Assembly: GCA_035582835.1 (NCBI GenBank)
Contig: JAYKAV010002950.1
Span: forward strand, 328,514 to 392,513
DNA length: 64,000 nucleotides
From: Phoebastria nigripes
Lineage: Eukaryota > Chordata > Aves > Procellariiformes > Diomedeidae
Direction: 5' to 3'
The translations under genes were made by a program, and so were the position numbers. Numbering within the stretch: the stretch's first letter is position 1; every line of letters begins with the position of its first letter. This document shows, piece by piece, positions 36,600-48,767 of this stretch. The notes below the pieces were generated by a model, which saw only the letters and a program-made list of their open reading frames with translations, had not been told where the DNA came from and did not search any database.

Positions 36600-37060
36600 A
36601 GGAGAAAAATGGTGCCTAAGGAGCATCAGTCATAAAATCACTAATATGAAATGGAATATGAGAAATATAGATAATGTGTACACATTCCTACAGCTAATAG
36701 ATGCACAGGACTCATGTACAGTTGATCTTTGGGTTTAGCAACAGTTAGAACATAAAAATGATTTCAACCCATGAAGTGTAACCTTTTGGATGAACATTTA
36801 AATTGGAAACACCATGGGTAAGAAATAGACCTCAGCATTTAATTTGGACTGGCTAGTTGGAAGCCTGTATTTACTGTACAATAATTTCAAATTTAATTAA
36901 ATAACGCTGCTGATGCCAGTCACATCAACACTGTAAAGATGATTAATTGCATGCTTAAATGAAATATAAACTGCCTTAAAAGTAACATCAATGCAGAGCC
37001 CTGTAAGCAGACACCATATGAGAGATTTAAATGCATGTGCCTACCTGCATCCCTTAGAAG
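36600..37060. promoter_or_regulatory. AT-rich block, candidate conserved non-coding element
   Basis: Non-repetitive, AT-rich sequence with paired homeodomain-like cores: ATTTAATTAAATAACG at about 36891 and GATGATTAATTGCATGC at about 36938. No open frame of note. It sits between the CpG-containing patch and the possible terminal exon at 37204, so it could be a regulatory element of a nearby transcript. Alignment would decide. Confidence 0.25.
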
Positions 37061-37203
37061 CACGCCATGGTTAAAAAAACAGGCCCTACATCTGAATGTA
37101 GCAACTGTACCAAAACCAGAGCCTTTTATGAGTTTCTATTTTTCAAGGCAAGTCTGATTATTTTTTTTTTTCTCCCTCTTGACACGATTTTTTTCTTTTG
37201 CAG

Positions 37204-37585
37204 GAGAGCTTTCACACGATTTGCATTGTCATCTCACGGACTGGCTATCGATAGGCAAACAGGGGCTGAGGCACTGTAATACGGGACCGTGCTGTCACAA
37301 CAAGGCAGCTGGACGGTTATATATTCCACTTTGTTTCCATTGTATTTCAATCCACAGAAGCAGCAGGACAAAGGGCCTGACAGAGTTAACCATGGATTGT
37401 CACCTTGATTTGTCCAGTCTAGCAGATATGCAGAAATGAATGATATTCTGCTTACGGACACAACGCAGAAGCAAATAAGCTTGCAAACAACATTTTCCAA
37501 ACTGTACTATCTGTAAAAAAAAATCAAGTATCTTTCTAGATGCTGCATCTTCCACAGGGGAAATAAAAGCAGGAAGAATCATCAG
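37204..37585 (+). other. Possible terminal exon with AATAAA
   Basis: One of the best acceptors in the window precedes it: a long T/C-rich tract ending TTTTTTTCTTTTGCAG (AG at 37202-37203). No good donor follows in the next 380 bases, but AATAAA occurs at 37562-37567, so the pattern fits the last exon of a transcript. The frame across the acceptor is open to 37439 but resembles no known protein. If real, it is more likely an lncRNA or untranslated exon. Confidence 0.2.
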
Positions 37586-37599
37586 ATTAGCAAATGCAC

Positions 37600-40500
37600 A
37601 GAAAGACTCTTCTCCTGTGACACCGTCTATTGAAAACAGGGGAAGCAAGCTCTGTGACTAAGAACTGGGTTCTCTCTGACTAATCTGCATCATGTTGGTT
37701 TATTTTCCAGGAATGCTATGACAGTGCTTCGAAATGAAAGTTTCTATCATAAATGTAAACACTCTGGGGCAGGGACCATTCCCTGTGTACGTTAAACTTG
37801 TTTGTGGGGCTACACCCTTAACACTGTATAGGGAGGTGCAGTTATACATATGTGGAATGCAGTAAACAAAGCTATTTCCAGAAAGAGGTATAAAATCAAA
37901 ATCTTATTTTCTAAAAGAGTAAAAACAGTGAATGCAGCTCAATTTCTACTCTAATATAGCTCTGAATTAAATATGAAGAATGTCTTACTTAACAATTACT
38001 ACTTAGAAGAGCTGCAAAACAGGCAATTGCTAAGAGGAAATTCAGTGGTGAAGCGATAGAGTTATAATTAAAATTCAGGACTGCTTTTTTTAATTTGAAA
38101 AGTCTCAAATTTTAGCAAAATCATGTGCATAAGAAACAAAAAAATGCAACTTAAAAAATTAAAGGAACGAGTTGTCTTTTGTCTTTTTTCTAAGGACATA
38201 AAAATTCCAGCTTATGCTACTCATCAGTAAGGCAAATTGAACTGAAAAAAGGGAGATGACTCAACAGAGCAAAGGTCAGTTCTGAAATACCTTAATTTTT
38301 TATAGAAGACGAAAACAACCAGCAAGAAACCTCGTTGTGGTTTTTGACAACCACGTGTTTATTAACTGTATGAAAGACATAATCAAACTCTCATTTTGCT
38401 TATACGACATACCTCACCAGAATGGACAAAATACTTGCCTCCGAAGAAAAACCTTTCAGAAGCACGTCATTTATACGTCTTTTTTATTTATGAGATAAGG
38501 CTTATCAGAAGATGCGGTATTACACATCACAATAATGTATTCGCTTCTGAGCATGCAGTAATTTAAACAGGCATGAAAGACTAAATGCATTTAATATTTT
38601 AGGGTTGTTATTAGTTTTTAATAATAGATTGGATGATTTTTGCATTTGTATATACATTTCGTTGTTCCATTCAGTGTGCACCCATTCTTTTAATAGTGCA
38701 AAAACCCACACTAAAATATAACATGCCATCATACCATCTTAAGCATCTACTTGAAGCTACATTATGTATCAGAAAAAGAAAAAATATATAAATCTTACCC
38801 ACATACTGGAATGCTAATGTGCATCCATCAAAGAGCTACATATTCATAGTAAAGGTTTCAGCCCAAATAAAGCCCCTTGCATTATCGAATACATGTAAAA
38901 AATAAGGAAAAAAATTAAAACCTCATTTTTTTCTTTACCAAAATTGTTTAGGAAAACCTAAAGGCACCAAAAGAACCATTTATTGTCCAAGGAGAAAATT
39001 GCACAGATTTGTCTTTCCTCGGAATTCTATGCAGCCAACCGTAATAGCTCTTTGACAGTTCACCTGACTGCAGCAGAAATGGGAATGTGATGGTTACAGT
39101 GGATGACAGAAAGGGGCCATTTGAAGTGCTATTATGCAGTTTACATGAGAAGATTTCCACAGATTTTGGCTTTATTTAGTTATGTTATGTACATTTTTTG
39201 TTGGTTTTCTTTTTTTTTTTTTACCTAGTGGTGTATGCCTTACAGTAATAAAGGGCGCATTCTTTTCTGGAGCTGCCATATAGAATTGCACACCTTAAAA
39301 TTTAAAATTTCATTAGTATTTCCAGATTGGCTTTGGNGAGTCACTGTGCTTCACTACTAAAAATGAAAATGCGTACATTCTGTTCTCTCTTGCCCATGAC
39401 CATGTTTTAAATGGCTGTTACATATGTTTGATTTCATCCAGTTTACCCAGCAATTTCAGATAGACTAATATAAACCAGGTAGTGTATGTTCATACTTAAG
39501 CAAAAGCATTAGTGGAAGAACAATTTTTTAATACACATTTGTGGCAGAATGTTAAACAATTAAAAGGATATCCTGAAAACCTTACACCCTGAAAAAAACC
39601 CAGAAATAATCTTTGAGTACCTTGCTGGAAGGACCTAATTCTGCAAGCTCTCGTTAGGATAAATGGCCTGACTGAAGCTAATAGGTCTTCTCGGAAGAGT
39701 AAAGCCTACTCACATGAGTCAGCACTTACAGCACTGAGCCATGATGTTTAAGCATTTTATGGAAGGAATTGAGGTGTCTTTGCTTTATGGGACTGCTATG
39801 TCGTACAGGTCTCGCTGTTCATGAAAAGACAAACCTAAACCAACAAATAAATATATATGGTTCTTTCTATATGCTGACAGCATACAGAAAAACATGATGG
39901 TAACATGCTGGTGGTTTTACACCAAAATATTCTAAAGAAAAAAACACATTTACCATGTAAGAAGAAAAAAGGGATAAAAGTGATAATGGCTGAACTACAC
40001 TGTCGTAACTTACTCTGCATTTACGGGTGATTTATAGATTTTACAAACCAGAGAAAATAAGCAACTGTACCCTTGATATATTGTTAAACAGGCCTTCTAT
40101 GATTCTATTTTCTGCATAGGGTCAAGACTGTTGACATGGGATTAATCAGCTGCTCCTCCTAAGCCATGAATCAGGACAAATTGCTGTCTGTTTCATACAG
40201 TACAATTGCTTGAACAATAGAATTAAACATAGAAAGTACAGAAATANGTGAAAACCAGCAGAAATTACAGGTATTAATTGCAAAACTGGTATAATGACAG
40301 ATCCTTTCTGCTTTTGCATTTTGAAGAATTCCAGCAGTAATGACAAGAAAACAATGCTTAATTTTCCTCCCACTTTCTGAAAAAGCAATGATTTTTTGCA
40401 GTATGTTGCTCTCTCAGATTATGATATTCAACCAAAATGTAAAAATTTTGCGTCTGTTCCTATAAGCAGATCTCTTCATATGTGTATTTTGTCTGGTTTA

Positions 40501-41000
40501 CAAGCAAAAAAGATCCAGTTATCTTCTGCATATCTTCCAGAGAACATACACCTACACGTAAATGTAGCCTGCTCCCTACATTGTTGTTAGCTTATTTGTC
40601 AGCCTGTAGCATGATAGGATTTGAGAATATTGGGTGCAAAGTGTCTTCAGGAAGAGGGAAAGAAATCATTCACCATTAGAGATAAGTATGACAAGCTTCT
40701 TTTTACACTAGGATACACTTGTATTAAACAGAATGGCGGGGTGCCTGAGTGAGATTGCATCTATTACCAATGATGACATAAAAATGGACACTTATTAATC
40801 ACTGTTTTGAAAATAATTATCCATAGCTTTATAAATCCTGCTAAAGTCAGGACTTTTTCTCTGAGTGTTCCCTAATATTCAAAATNCTGCTTTCTCACTA
40901 CAGAGTTAGAACTTAAACTATTTCATAAAGCAAGTTTTAAGAGTGTGCAGCAAATATGTAGGTTAGTAATGATTAAGATGTTAATATAAAACAGACATTA
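37600..41000. other. Unique AT-rich non-coding sequence
   Basis: No gene or transposable element recognised. Frames do not exceed about 82 codons. A T13 tract lies near 39210-39222. The octamer pair TTCTATGATTCTAT near 40097 recalls a CR1 tail, but the sequence before it does not. Confidence 0.6.
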
Positions 41001-41099
41001 TATAGTTAGTTTAAAAATTAACAGGTCATAGGTATTCAAAAACAAACACTTGACCTCTGTGCTATTTCATAAATATTTTTTCGGATGCTAAAATATCAC

Positions 41100-42650
41100 A
41101 TATAAAATTGTTCAATTTTTAATTACAGAATGGGATTTCTGTTGCTTACAAATAATAATTTTTGTTATATAGAATATTTCACTAAGAGGGGTGTAAAACA
41201 AAGATTACTGAACGAAAAGATTTGGGGGATTTTTGCCAATGAAAGTACTTTGTTGATAAACAGCTTTCATGTGTTTTGTGTTTTATTTTCAGCACAATTC
41301 ACTGTAGAGGTTAAGCATCTCTCAGATTTGCAATCAAGCCGTGGTAGTAATATGAAAAACTTTCACAAACTCCTCAGACATTGTAATGTCCTATATTCGA
41401 GTACCTCATATGCACAAAGCGTATCAAAAACCTGTTTTGCATCTAGCATTCATTATGTGTATAATTTTTATTATATATATTTGCATAGCATACTGCTGTA
41501 TCAATGTTATAGAAATATATTATTTAAGGGACTCATTTTGGAAAAACCATTTTCTTTTCTAGGTGCGGACACACTGCTTTCTTTTGTGAACATTTTTTAT
41601 TTAATTTAAAAGTTAAGTTTCAAAGAAGTAGTTCCAGTGATGGAATAACACTTTAGTATTTAAAAGGAAATGACCATGCTGCATTAAGAAAAAATCTATG
41701 TATGTTCAGAAAGCACACATGTATGGATGCATGAGAATGGCTGCAGTGTTTTAAAGCTTTTTTTAAAAGTAACTATATGGATTTAAACTCCAGTAATTTT
41801 ACTTCTTGTCCAGCACATTAGATCATGTGATGGCTAAATTTTACTTTATAAAGTTATTTTAAACTTTAATTGGCTACAATAATAATCTGCTAATCTAATT
41901 AAAAATTAATACAGAATGTAATGCCAGACTGCCAACATGCAATCATGTAGCAGCCTTAACATGTTGCTGTTTTGTCAAAGCTGCATCCCAAAATAAGTAA
42001 ATTCTAGACAGAAAAAAGTCCATTTTAAAAAGTCCGAATACAAATACAGGAAAACTGTCTGGGTTTGGAACAATATTTACATACATATGTCTAGGAAATA
42101 TATACCTTTCTGATTTAAATAAGATTTTCGAGGAAACAGCCATTTTACTATTAATGGAAAAAATAGCAACAATTGTTTGCTCAGTGTTACTATAAATAAT
42201 GTTTACCACAAGCTTCAGTAAATGTTTTGAAAATGATTTATAAGTATCTCTAATAAAAATATTATATTTTTTCCATTCTAACAGACAGCTAAATATTTTG
42301 TAAATGTAGTTCAAAGTAATGTATTGGTCTATTTTCAAAAGCTTTTTTCCCTGATTTTTTTTCACTTAATAAAAATGCCTCTTCTCCCAAGAATACTTTA
42401 AATTAAAGCAGGTGGTTTATTTTTGTTGTTGTTGCTGAAGCACATTATTCTTTTTTCCTCCCCTAATACTAATTTGATAACTTTAGCAGCTCTTGAATGT
42501 TTGCAGTATGTGTTATTAAGGATTAAGCCTTAAATTTATTTGTATAGGTAAAGAACCTGGTATTGTGCAGGTCAAGTGGTTTCAGCATGAAAAATAAAAC
42601 AATATATTTAAAGAGGTGTTAGTATCTCCTTTCTGAGTCTCTTTTTTATT
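41100..42650. other. AT-rich interval with two unusually long open frames
   Basis: A 159-codon plus-strand frame (41130-41609) and a 140-codon minus-strand frame (41943-42365) lie close together in DNA poor in G+C, where stop codons should be frequent. Both predicted products are rich in Phe, Tyr, Ile, Ser and Lys, and neither has a recognisable domain, signal peptide or repeat. Between them lies TTAAAAATTAATACAG-type AT-rich sequence that looks like a conserved non-coding element. I do not call either frame a gene; lengths like these are unusual here but not impossible by chance. Confidence 0.2.
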
Positions 42651-45600
42651 TTAAAGTGCAAATATGGTTATAAATCACATTACCCAATGCATACAAATGA
42701 TCTGAATTACAAAACAGACTGGAATACCTGCATCTTCTGTTTAACCTGTGGAGATGACTCTCATAATTGAATTGGAATATAGATACTCTACTTATGTATA
42801 AACTTTCACTAACTTGTTTTAAAGACAACTGCTTCATGGAGGAATGAAGAATGTGTCTGAGATACCAGCAGGGTTAGCTTTCCATAAGNCAGCTAATACA
42901 ATAACATCTCTCCTAAATTTCTCACCTGATTTACACAGAGCAGTCTTTATCAAAAGGATATACCACCTCTGGACTTCTGTATCAAATTGCCCTTTTTTAT
43001 TGAAGAGAGAGAAAGTGCTTCTCTGCTTGAGTATAATTAAAAGTATAATTAGGAAGAAATACCTACTTTAGAAAGGTTATGATCAGCAAAGCTTATTTAA
43101 GCACCCATTTTCCTTTATGCATGGTTTATGCCCACCACTGTTCAGAAAAACATCTCTTTATAAACGTATTGACGCCAGAGCCCGGTGGATGTAGCCAGGA
43201 GGTTACCCCGTTCCAAAAAACCATACTGCCAGGGGTGTGCACCATTACTGATGCTCTCTGGACCAAAGCAAAATACCGATACAGGCACCCTTTTTCTGTG
43301 GTATAGACAAGCACCTACTATATGCGTTGGCAGATGAGACCTGGAGGGCAACCTGTGGCAGTGGCCTCTTTTTTAATTGTGCGTTCTATACGTGAAAGAC
43401 CAAAAATAAAAGCACGTTCCCACTTCACCCATGATAATTTGTTTGAATGCATTCAAATTATGATTTTTGATACATGTTATCTGGTACTTTTTACACGAAA
43501 AGCATACAGAAACCCAGAAGTTTTGATGCCAGTTGCTGTACAGAAGAGAGCTACTCATATTTGGAAACTGGTACTTTCCCACTGAAATACTGGTCCATTT
43601 TGGCAGGGAAAATAATCGTGATTCCTTGACTATTTGGCAAAATAATTGCACTGTAGGATTTGAAGTACCCCTTAAATGTAAGAAAGTTGTGTAGCTATTT
43701 AGCCTGACTCTGGTACTAAAGAACCATCTCTGCCTACTTCTGGCTCTCGTTTCGCTTCTATTGCTTCCTGGAGCGTGGCAAAAGTAAATTCCTGAGGGTA
43801 ATGGCCTGGAGACTGCTCAACACTGCTAACTTCCCCTGTTTGTCATTATCATAGAAACAATGCCATGTCATTTTGAAAATATTTTATATCTTATTGGCCT
43901 GTGATGATCTGGCATCGTACACCACACTGCAGCATGTAGGACAGAAAACTACCCGAAGATGTCTTGCGGAGCCCTGTTAGAGACGCTGCTTGGCAATGAC
44001 TCCCGTGCTGCCTTTTGAGTTCAGCGGGAACGTCTGGTGGGTGCTCTCTGTTGCCTTGTGGGGGTCAGGTTGGGGCTCCCCCGGGCAGGAGGAGGGCTGC
44101 CAGGCACCCCGCAGTGCCGGGCACACAGCTTAGGAGCTGCCTCNACCTCTCTCACCCTGCTACCATGTCCTGCCATCGCACCGCAGATCCTGTTGTGTCC
44201 ATACTGGGGAGAGCCAGATCTAGGGCACTGTCTGCCTGGCAATGTGGATTTCTTAATAGAGCGACAAAAAGGAAAAGCCTTTTATTTGTGAAATGGCAAG
44301 AAAAAACGAAGAGTGGGATCAGGATTCATAAGAAGAAGATACGGTGTGAAACCTGCTTTGCATCCAAAATTCTCCCGTATTAGACCCAAACAAGGTGGTG
44401 TTACAAGTGTATGCCACCAAAGCAATCAAACAGCGGGGAAGGAAATGCAGTGGAGGCTGTTTCCACAACAAATCTTGTATGAACTTTATAGCCTTTTCAT
44501 AAGGAAGAATATTAGGAGGAGAGGTAGTGTCCTGTTTGTGACTTTGCAGAGGCATAAACACTTGCAATCTTTATGTAGATATGTCTTCAGGCGCACGCGC
44601 GTGTGTGTGTGCATGTGTGTGAGGGAGAGTAGGGTCAGGTTCTTGTTTATGACTTGTGAGAGACAGAAACAAGTGTATTTACTTGCAAGTCTGTAAAGGA
44701 CATCAGTGGAAACAGGATTAGGCCTGTAATATTATTCCTTGGCTGAGATCTACTCTACAGAAGGTCACTTAGGTGAAAAGTATGTGAAATTGTTATGAGA
44801 GCTTTTTATGTGTTAATTTGATAAAAGAGATATGGCACAAATAAAATGGTACATACTGTAAAAGCCTCACACGCTGATTGAAAGTCCTTTTAGTAGTAAC
44901 CTGAGACTCTCTAAAAAACTGAAGACCAAATAGTTTAAAATTATTTGTAGAAAGGAGCATGTTCTTTATTTTGACAAGAATTTTGTGAGGTTTAGAAAGA
45001 AGTCCCAGTGTATGCCAGCTCCCTGACGCTAGTCTCCTATTTAAAGCTTGAAATGCCATACCTCTCCGGAGTCTGGTAGGATTTACCCATGTTCTGCAAC
45101 AAAAGAACTGGTCAATTCTGATGTCTGAAAAATAATTTTCCGCCCATAAGCTTTAATACTGACTTCTGTGACTGAGAGAGAGAACAAAAGGATGTGTTGG
45201 GGACAGTGGAGGCTGTGGACCATTTTTAAAAAAGCCTTGTGATGCACCACCACCCCCTTCACTCCCTGTTTTTTGGATGCTGAACTTGGTACAATTTTCT
45301 AAGGGAACTTGCTTTCAGAGGTAAGCACTCTGCCCCTTGCTGGGAGTCAGATTCATCTGCAACCCCAAACCCAAAATGAAGGCATCTTAAGTTGCTGAAT
45401 ATTTCTGAAAATCTGCCAAAGCTGACAGTTTGTTCTTGGTTTTAGCAAATAATTCTGCAATAAGTCAGGTGTTCTGAACTGTATATAAGCACCTGTTTCT
45501 GTGTTTTAAAATATTGAAACCACTAATGCATACAATAAATACAAGCTTACCCATAGGTTCAATTGCATCGCCTTGGTTTTTCTTTTCAAATCACAGAACA

Positions 45601-48600
45601 TATGAGTCCTTTTCAATGAAAGCTTCACACAGTACTCTTTAAAGTGTAGTATATCAATGCTTTAAAAAGAACGTTAAAAAAATGAAAGATGTTTCCTATT
45701 TTGTTCAAATGAATATGCCCTAAGTTATGCTTCTCAGTTGTCCCAANTTATTTTAATATGAAAAAATCTAATCTCTGCTTGTAAAGCAGATTATGCATGT
45801 ATTAAATTCTTTAAAATTAGAATATACTTAATGCCACATTAGTTCCAGGCATGCAAAGCAGGAGAAAGAATTATACACCTAAACAACAAGAATGGTTTTT
45901 AAGCTCAGCTTTCTACTTTGCTCCAATTCTCATTTGGTAAAATAAAACAATGTACAATCTGCCATTTAATGAAATGAAATAATGAATTNATTTTTTCCGA
46001 ACAATCACAAAATAAAAGATATAAAACAGCCAATATTTTTAATTGAGAAAAAGCAAGACCAATGCAACCTTTTAGCTGCCTATAAACTTGGTACATCCGG
46101 CTCTTTTTCCCATCCCCATCCACCCTTGCCTCCAATTGGTAAGTTAAATTTCATTTTCGGCTTCTAGACATGCATTCAAACGTTTTGCTTTTGGTCTCAG
46201 CACAATGTTGCTGACTCCCCTCTGTCCAGGAAGAGGTAAGAGCTCATTTGGACTAGGGCCTAAAACATAGAGGACTGTAGACCCTTTGGTCCTCAAGGTC
46301 ACGGCTACAAGTTCATTTATGGCAGGTCGCCAACAGAGTAATTGCGCTTTGAGATTGTTGGTCCTGGTTTTCTGCCATGCCATTGGAGGACTGCTGCCTC
46401 CACAGNTGCAAGTGTGGCATCTTCCACAAGGATTGTTTTTACTGTTAAATCCTCCACAAATCTTCCTTCTTCAGGATTTGGAATATAGAAAGTATTTTTC
46501 CCTCAGTTGTTATTATCGCTATCAAACACGGCAACAGTTTGTGATTTGGGTAGATAACNAACTGCTGTGGGGATTGGTACATAAACTCTAAAATAAAAAA
46601 TCCAACACAAAAAGAAGGCAAATGCAAAGGAACTACCATTCTCTCATCAGAAAGGGCATCCATTACTGTAACAGTTCTCAGAGGCCATGGAAGAGACAAT
46701 GGATGAGACTCAACTGACCAGGTAAAAAGGGAAGAAAGAGGAATCTGAGCACCATCCAGAAAAAAAGACAAAACTCAGGTATACAGCACAGGCACTCCAC
46801 CTGTGCTGCCCATCTGATATGTGCAACTGTGGTTGGATGAAGTGCTGCACATTGAGCAAAGGTCAACGGATGAAGCAATTTCAGCTCACGTAAATGTTTA
46901 AAGGAATTTACTGCTGAGTGCACTGAGGTTTACGCTTTGCCTGGAGAAGCAGTGAAAGGGGATGGCATCTGCTCTTCTATTTTACCATGAAGAGTTCTTG
47001 ATGTACGAGAAAAGATTTGGCTTCAGACAGAGAGGGCAGCCTTGCCCTTCAGGCAAAGCTCCTTCTGACCCCAGTGGGGGTGGGATTTGATCCACTCACC
47101 AAGGTCTGTTTTATGGGATAACGCTAGGAAAGTTCTTCCTAGTGCCCTTGTTGGATTGGTGAAGCTGTGGCCTTTTCTTTCTAATCGATGCAGTGGCAGC
47201 ATTTTAAAGGACAAACTAGAGGACAGGATATAGCAAACAGACGACTTATCCTGAAGGAAAACCAGAAAGATTTCTTGAGTGTTTGTTGTGTTATTCCTTA
47301 TTTTAAATTCTGTTTATGTTGCTAAAATTTGCATATATTCTTTTTAATGAACACTACACAGCTGAGAGACAGTGAAAGATGTGGAACGTGAACCTTGTTA
47401 ATACTAGTTCATTAAATTAAACCAGACCTGATTTGCAACAAAATCCTACATTCTTGAATTTCATAGACAGGCTGTGAAATAATTTCCACCAGACCCCACA
47501 AACTATCAGATTGTGTCTATCTATTTAGCCGGAGTGCTTAGGCAGCCTTCATTGTCAGGGTGTTCAAGTACCTCATGGTCTGCTATTGTATTTAGCTGCA
47601 CAACGTCTTATTCATCAGATCTCTCTGTCAGCTGCCTCAGCCCTTAGTGCCTTTGGCAGGTTTCTGAATGGTGCTTTTTCAGGTTGGCTTTTTCTGCTCC
47701 TAAGGCAGGAGCTCTGTATCCACTCCCAAGCTACATCTCCCTGCAGCAGCAGGTGCCATGCAAGGCCACAAGTGCCTGCTTCTCCACAAATATCCATTTT
47801 CTCAGCTCCGAGATGAACTTCATCACGGGACAAACGTAGAAGATTAATATTTTATGTTTGCATACTGTTGTCTTTGCCAAAGCCTTCACCTATACAGTCC
47901 TATAAGACTCGGTCCCCTCAGTCATATTCTTCAACAGCCATTGAGAGAGGAAGCCAGGACTAAGCTGTCAGGGCTGCTCAGAGGGACCTCTTGTAATGCA
48001 GGCCTCTCTGGCCACCTCAGAGCATCATCCATATTCCACCTGAACAATAGACTAAACCTGAACTTTGTCATGAATAAGAGGCAATGGAAAGAAGTGAGAC
48101 ATTTATTTTAATAACTTGCTTCCTTTATAACCTTTCCCTTGATGAAAGATACCTGTCTCCCCGTTAAGTTAGTTGGCAGCCCGGGATCTTTCAGATTTGC
48201 TGCAGGATGTCTGCAGGACCAAGACAGAAATAGAACCACAACATCCACCTGTGAGTGTCCAACCAAGTTTTGCGTTTGTGTTTTAAATTCTAGTTTTGGT
48301 TATTGTACCTCATTACATCTATGAATCAAACTATTTAGTATGAAAAAGCTCCACCTAGAACTTCATGTACTTGTCAACCTGATGAACTAACCATGCTCTT
48401 CATCATGTAGAGTTAGGACTGAGGTTTCTGCCCTGCTACTCAGAGCCCTCTTCCCATGACCATCATCTCTCATGACGGGCACCTTCTGCAACAACAGCTA
48501 GAGTTGCAGTGCAACAGTGCAAGAGGCTCATATTTACCAGCAACAAAACTTTCACAGAAGCTGATCTGTGAGGACAGAGACCCCCCTTGCATGACAAGAA

Positions 48601-48718
48601 TGGCCAAATATCTCACCTTGTTCAGAAATAGTCTTTGAGTGTAGCTCTTCCCAAAACATTCATCACACACAAGACACCCAGACACATTCCCCCCTCAGCA
48701 GACAGGAAATAAATGTGT
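42651..48718. other. Unique non-coding sequence, no recognised gene
   Basis: Frames up to 127 codons (44313-44696 plus) without familiar motifs. A small GC-rich patch lies at about 43960-44240 and a Z-DNA-prone tract at 44591-44621. No repeats of known families. Several isolated Ns. Confidence 0.55.
44591..44621. repeat. Alternating GC/GT tract (31 bp)
   Basis: A perfect purine-pyrimidine alternation beginning GCGCACGCGCG and continuing as GT with one GCAT interruption in phase. The CpG/GpC start makes it the best Z-DNA-prone tract in the window. Confidence 0.85.
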
Positions 48719-48767
48719 ACCATGATCCTCACGGGTCCCTTACAACTCACGATACTCTATGAACATG
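48719..48767 (+). mobile_element. CR1 LINE 3'-end fragment, plus strand
   Basis: CATGATCCTCACGGGTCCCT, then ACAACTCACGATACTCTATG, matches the last part of the avian CR1 3' end (TGATCC...GGGTCCCTTCCAACTC...ATTCTATG). Only about 50 bases are recognisable; upstream sequence is not CR1-like, so it is a severely 5'-truncated, diverged copy. Confidence 0.75.

Noticed and set aside
40092..40116. TTCTATGATTCTAT resembling the CR1 3' octamer tail
   Set aside because: The sequence before it does not resemble any CR1 3' end, so a short chance match is more likely.
43160..43320. Overlapping frames on both strands suggesting a retroviral fragment
   Set aside because: None of the products contains a motif of gag, protease, reverse transcriptase, integrase or env that I can identify, and no LTR lies nearby.
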